From: Bradyrhizobium jicamae
GTDB lineage: Bacteria > Pseudomonadota > Alphaproteobacteria > Rhizobiales > Xanthobacteraceae
Direction of reading: 5' to 3'
Length of the DNA: 35,913 bases
Assembly: GCF_001440395.1 (NCBI RefSeq)
Contig: NZ_LLXZ01000057.1
Coordinates: forward strand, 1 to 35,913
In this document: in pieces, positions 32,780 to 35,913 of the stretch
Layout of the letters: each line of letters opens with the position of its first letter
Numbering within the stretch: position 1 is the first letter of the stretch
The notes under the pieces: model-generated
Databases searched by the model: none
Seen by the model: only the letters and a program-made list of their open reading frames with translations
Told to the model about the DNA's origin: nothing
Translations under genes and position numbers: made by a program

Positions 32780-33787
32780 ATGTCCAATCGGGATATTCTG
32801 GCGATTGGCACGTCGGCGGGCGGCGTCGACGCATTGCGCTTTCTGGCATCTGAATTGCCCGGCGACTTTCCCGCCTCGGTGCTGGTCGTCATCCACCTGT
32901 CCGCCCATTTCGAGTCGTCGCTGGACGCCATCCTGACGCAGGCGGGCCCGCTGCCGGCGCATTTCGCCGCAGACGACATGACGATGGAGCCGGGCCGAAT
33001 CTATATCGGTCCGCCCGATAGCCACATGCTCACCGACGGCGACAAACTCAGGCTCGGCCAAGGACCGCGTGAGAACAACACCCGTCCCGCGATCGACCCG
33101 CTGTTCCGGTCGGTGGCGCTATGTTGCGGCCATCGCGGCGTCGGCGTCGTGTTGACGGGGACGCTGGGCGACGGCGCCTCGGGCCTGCACATCCTGCACG
33201 AGTATGGCGGATTGACCGTGGTCCAGGACCCCGGCGATGCAGCCTTCTCCGGTATGCCGGAAGCAGCGCTGACCCAATTCAAGCCGGACCACGTCACGAG
33301 TCTTGCCGGCATGCCCGCCTTGTTTCGGCGCCTCGTGAACCAACCGCAGGGGAACCCCATCCCGCCATCTTCGGACCTGGTCTACGAGGTCGATCTGGCC
33401 AAAGGAGGAACCGGCAGCATGAGCCAAATGGACCGTATCGGCGAGAGATCCTTGCTGGCCTGCCCCGACTGTCATGGCGTGATGTGGGAGATCAAGGAGG
33501 GCAATCTTCTTCGCTATCGCTGCCATGTCGGCCACGCCTACACCGCCGAACTGATGAGCCTGGCGCTGGACGAAAATCTGAGGCGCGCCCTGGACAGCGG
33601 CCTGCGCGCCCTGGATGAGCGAATTGCGTTAGCGCAGAAACTATACAAGCAGGCAGAGCACGCCGGTCGAACTCACCTCGCGGAATCCTGGCGCAGGAAG
33701 CTTGTCGAGTGCGAACGCGAAGCCGAAGTCCTCAGGGATTCGATCAAGCGGTTCGATCAGCTTGCGGCGCACGCGGTACAGCCGTGA
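32780..33787 (+). CDS. Receiver-less CheB methylesterase with C-terminal zinc-ribbon-like module
   Basis: The 335-residue protein starts at ATG 32780, with GGAG (32769-32772) 7 bases upstream. It begins directly with the methylesterase domain; there is no phospho-receiver. The catalytic triad is S12 (GTSAGG), H39 (VIHLS) and D131 (GTLGDG). Residues 225-255 hold CPDC (C228, C231) and CHVGH (C248, H252), a probable zinc site, followed by a helical C-terminus (about 256-335). Such CheB variants occur next to CheB-CheR kinase hybrids. Without a receiver, control must come from another domain or partner. It is divergent from the kinase hybrid and may act in the same pathway. Confidence 0.9.
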   Translation: MSNRDILAIGTSAGGVDALRFLASELPGDFPASVLVVIHLSAHFESSLDAILTQAGPLPAHFAADDMTMEPGRIYIGPPDSHMLTDGDKLRLGQGPRENNTRPAIDPLFRSVALCCGHRGVGVVLTGTLGDGASGLHILHEYGGLTVVQDPGDAAFSGMPEAALTQFKPDHVTSLAGMPALFRRLVNQPQGNPIPPSSDLVYEVDLAKGGTGSMSQMDRIGERSLLACPDCHGVMWEIKEGNLLRYRCHVGHAYTAELMSLALDENLRRALDSGLRALDERIALAQKLYKQAEHAGRTHLAESWRRKLVECEREAEVLRDSIKRFDQLAAHAVQP

Positions 33788-33855
33788 GACGTTTGCAAGT
33801 CGCGCCTTCGGGGATCAGAGGCAAGATGTTCGGCTGTTAGCCGACAGCGCACGCG

Positions 33856-34581
33856 TCATACGCACCGATCCCCGTGCACATCGGCCTCCGCCGGCGAAAA
33901 CATCCGTTGGTAGTGCGATCGGACCGCATCATCGCATTCGCAGGCCCGCTTCCGTATCTGGTCGATATCGGCGATGTGGAGCCGTCCGCGGCTGTAGGAG
34001 ATCAAGCCCGCAGTCTGCAATGTGCCGGCCACCGTCGTCACGCTGGTGCGCCGGACGCCCATCATCCGCGCGAAAAATTCCTGCGTCAGCAAGATGTCGG
34101 GGCCGACGAGGTCGTGCATGCGCGACAGCCATTTGCAGGTTCGCGCTTCGATGTCGTGGACCGCATTGCAGGCGGCGGTCTGCTGAATCTGCGCAACGAA
34201 GAATTGCTCGTACTTCAACAGCAGGGCCTTGAAATCCGGCAGTTCGCCGGACAAGGCACGGAGCCTGTCCGATGTCATGACGCTCGCCCTGCCGGCGATC
34301 TGGACGGTCACGAGATTGAGCGACACCTTGTCGTCAAGCGCCTGGCTTGCACCAAATGCGCCGTCATTGCCGATCATGCCGGTCTCTATCATGCTGCCGT
34401 CGGCCAGTTCGACAACGCAGGAGATGATGCCTGAATGCGGAAAGTAGACCCGCTGGACTCGCTGGTGGGTTTCGGCCAGCACATCGGCCGCGGCCAGATC
34501 AACCACGGACAGGTGAGGTACGATGCGCGCAAGACTCGCCGTTGCAAGCTGGCCGAGCAGGAAATTCGAACCGTGAGGCAT
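33856..34581 (-). CDS. Crp/Fnr-family transcriptional regulator
   Basis: The 241-residue protein has a cyclic-nucleotide-binding-like N-terminal beta roll at about 20-120 (VYFPHSGIISCVVELADGSMIETGMIGNDGAFGA) and a C-terminal winged helix at about 150-215 (LTQEFFARMMGVRRTSVTTVAGTLQTAGLISYSRGRLHI). No Cys cluster for an iron-sulfur centre is seen at the N-terminus, so it is not an Fnr-type oxygen sensor. Many Bradyrhizobium genomes carry several of this subgroup with GxRRTSVT in the recognition helix. GGAGGG precedes the ATG. It is convergent with the CheB gene, 68 bp apart. The target genes are unknown. Confidence 0.9.
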   Translation of the reverse strand: MPHGSNFLLGQLATASLARIVPHLSVVDLAAADVLAETHQRVQRVYFPHSGIISCVVELADGSMIETGMIGNDGAFGASQALDDKVSLNLVTVQIAGRASVMTSDRLRALSGELPDFKALLLKYEQFFVAQIQQTAACNAVHDIEARTCKWLSRMHDLVGPDILLTQEFFARMMGVRRTSVTTVAGTLQTAGLISYSRGRLHIADIDQIRKRACECDDAVRSHYQRMFSPAEADVHGDRCV

Positions 34582-34868
34582 TTTCTACCCTCCACGGCGC
34601 GCCAATCCGCCTTAGTTCAGGGAGTCAAGCACCGAGCTCAATGGCGATGTCATAAACATTGCGCCGCGCCCGGAGCTTCCGCAAGCCTAATCTTGCCGGT
34701 CGCCTATCACTTCCGGATCAGGGCACTGCGCCAGGGCCTCTTCCGGGATAACCGAATTTCCCTTAAGACGCGGAGGGAACCAGTATCCTCGTCGCAAGGC
34801 CGGTGCGGGCAACGGGAGTGCTGCCGGACTACCCATCGCAACATCATCAATAACAAAAGGTAAAGCCG
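34582..34868. other. Divergent promoter region of the Crp/Fnr and gamma-glutamyltransferase genes
   Basis: The 287-bp gap shows no gene. No clear FNR-type dyad (TTGA-N6-TCAA) or sigma-70 pair stands out by eye. Confidence 0.4.
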
Positions 34869-35913
34869 ATGCGCGACCAGTTCTCTACCACGCAGCAGAT
34901 CCGTAAGCCGGCCGTAAGTTCCAAAGGCGGCATCGTCGCCGCGCAATCGAGCCGGGCAGCGCAAGTGGGCGCCGAAGTGCTGGCTGCGGGCGGCGACTGC
35001 GTCGATGCCGTGATCGCGACCACCTTTGCACTCGGCGTGCTGGAGCCCTGGATGAGCGGGCCCGGCGGCGGCGGCGCGATGGTGCTCTACCGCGCGCGCG
35101 AGGACCGCTATGAGGTGATCGACTACGGCATGCGCGCGCCTGCGAGCCTGCGGGTGGAGGATTATCCGCTGACCGGCGGCGGGGCGGCGTCCGACATCTT
35201 TCCCTGGCCGCGCGTCAAGGACGACCGCAACATTCACGGACCCGGCTCGATCGCGGTGCCTGGCGTGGTCGCCGGCATGGAAGAGGCGCACCGCCGCCAC
35301 GCCAAACTGCCGTGGAAGGAATTGCTGGCGCCAAGCATCGCGCTCGCCGGCGAAGGCCTTGCCGTCGACTGGTGGACCACGGTGATGATTTCGAGCTCGG
35401 CAGTGGATCTGCGGCGCTATCCCGCGAGCGCCGCCGCCTATCTGCAGGACGGCCTGCCGCCGAATCCGCAATGGGGCATCAAGTCCAGCGTTCGCATGCC
35501 GCAGGACAAGCTTAAGGAGACAATGGCGCAGCTCGCCAGCGCCGGCCCGCGCGACTTCTACGAGGGCGATCTGGCGCAGAGCCTCGCCGCCGATATCCAG
35601 GCTGCCGGCGGCGCGCTGTCGGTCGGAGACCTCAAGCCGTTCCGCGCTCACCTGCGTGAGCCGCTGGCGATCCCCTATCGCGGCGGCAAGGTGTTGGCGA
35701 CGCCCGAACTCACTGCGGGCCCCACGCTGTCGCGCACGCTCGGCCTGCTGCAGAAGGATCTCAAGCCCGCGCGCGGCGGACCGGATGCGGCTGCCTATCT
35801 CGCCTATGCATCGGCGCTGCAGTCGGCCTATCGCGAACGGCTGAAGGACATGGGCGACCAGGACGGCCGGCGCTCGCTCGGCGCGGAAGCGCTGGCGCCA
35901 GCCTGCACCACGC
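34869..35913 (+). CDS. Gamma-glutamyltransferase family protein (N-terminal part, runs off window)
   Basis: About 348 codons are present and the frame is open to the window end. Family landmarks are KGGIVAAQSSRAAQVGAEVL, AGGDCVDAVIATTFALGVLEPW, SGPGGGGAMVLY, HGPGSIAVPGVVAGMEEAHR and LPWKELLAPSIALAGEG. These mark the large subunit of the Ntn-hydrolase gamma-glutamyltransferase family. The processing Thr that becomes the nucleophile lies beyond the window and cannot be checked. No signal peptide is seen, so this copy may be cytoplasmic, and related enzymes include acylases. AAAGG-type bases lie upstream of the ATG. Whether it acts on glutathione is not known. Confidence 0.88.
   Translation, partial: MRDQFSTTQQIRKPAVSSKGGIVAAQSSRAAQVGAEVLAAGGDCVDAVIATTFALGVLEPWMSGPGGGGAMVLYRAREDRYEVIDYGMRAPASLRVEDYPLTGGGAASDIFPWPRVKDDRNIHGPGSIAVPGVVAGMEEAHRRHAKLPWKELLAPSIALAGEGLAVDWWTTVMISSSAVDLRRYPASAAAYLQDGLPPNPQWGIKSSVRMPQDKLKETMAQLASAGPRDFYEGDLAQSLAADIQAAGGALSVGDLKPFRAHLREPLAIPYRGGKVLATPELTAGPTLSRTLGLLQKDLKPARGGPDAAAYLAYASALQSAYRERLKDMGDQDGRRSLGAEALAPACTT

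Noticed and set aside
33831..33843. Hairpin CGGCT-GTT-AGCCG between the CheB and Crp/Fnr genes as terminator
   Set aside because: The stem is only 5 bp with no T tract, so support is too weak to annotate.
1..35913. CRISPR arrays, tRNA genes, transposases and integrases
   Set aside because: No regularly spaced repeats, cloverleaf-like tRNA sequence or DDE/integrase motifs were recognised by eye.

Overview
The window has the high-GC codon use, gene families and dispersed palindromes of a Bradyrhizobium-like alphaproteobacterium (Nitrobacteraceae). Examples are Bug-type solute receptors, Rhizobiales-only small proteins, HWE kinases and the GGTGGGCA/TGCCCACC and GCGTTTTC/GAAAACGC repeats. This assignment rests on sequence style and family content, not on a database search. 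No tRNA, rRNA, CRISPR array, transposase or integrase was seen.

Layout. (1) 1-5707 is a co-directional catabolic run: the C-terminus of a CoxE-like VWA protein, an amidohydrolase, an AHL-lactonase-like metallo-beta-lactamase-fold hydrolase, an SMP-30/isochorismatase fusion, an FMN quinone/azo reductase and a zinc-free MDR oxidoreductase. The CoxE end suggests a molybdenum hydroxylase system upstream, outside the window. (2) 5953-10147 is a four-gene MacAB-like exporter: HlyD adaptor, ATPase and two FtsX permeases. It ends at palindromic terminator/repeat elements. (3) 10250-12397 is a Bug substrate-binding protein divergent from a LysR regulator, with a 7-bp-arm dyad between them. (4) 12557-17692 holds a flavin monooxygenase-esterase fusion, a TfoX-like gene on the other strand, an NTF2-like protein, an ATC-hydrolase-like protein and a phytanoyl-CoA dioxygenase-like enzyme.

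(5) 18048-22886 is the most unusual part: a tandem-HKD phospholipase D-like protein, an astacin metallopeptidase without a signal peptide, a caspase-like peptidase and a protein of unknown function. The last three are tightly packed. The metallopeptidase has Cys in place of the usual Asp of the FxGD pro-segment switch. The set could be a protease-cascade or conflict system; that is inference. (6) 22873-24916 is a canonical Baeyer-Villiger-type monooxygenase with a YbaY-like gene on the minus strand. (7) 25125-28080 is a more A/T-rich, accessory-looking stretch with a perfect FNR/FixK-type box, DUF1330 and NTF2-like genes, small Rhizobiales proteins, a frameshifted remnant and a 56-bp repeat present twice in inverted orientation.

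(8) 28081-35913 holds a ChaC-like gamma-glutamylcyclotransferase, a DUF6894-like protein and a large CheB-CheR-PAS-HWE kinase hybrid. The hybrid is divergent from a receiver-less CheB with a C-terminal zinc-ribbon-like module. A Crp/Fnr regulator and the start of a gamma-glutamyltransferase follow; the latter runs off the window.

Functions are assigned from visible motifs and remembered family features. Substrates are not known for most enzymes here.
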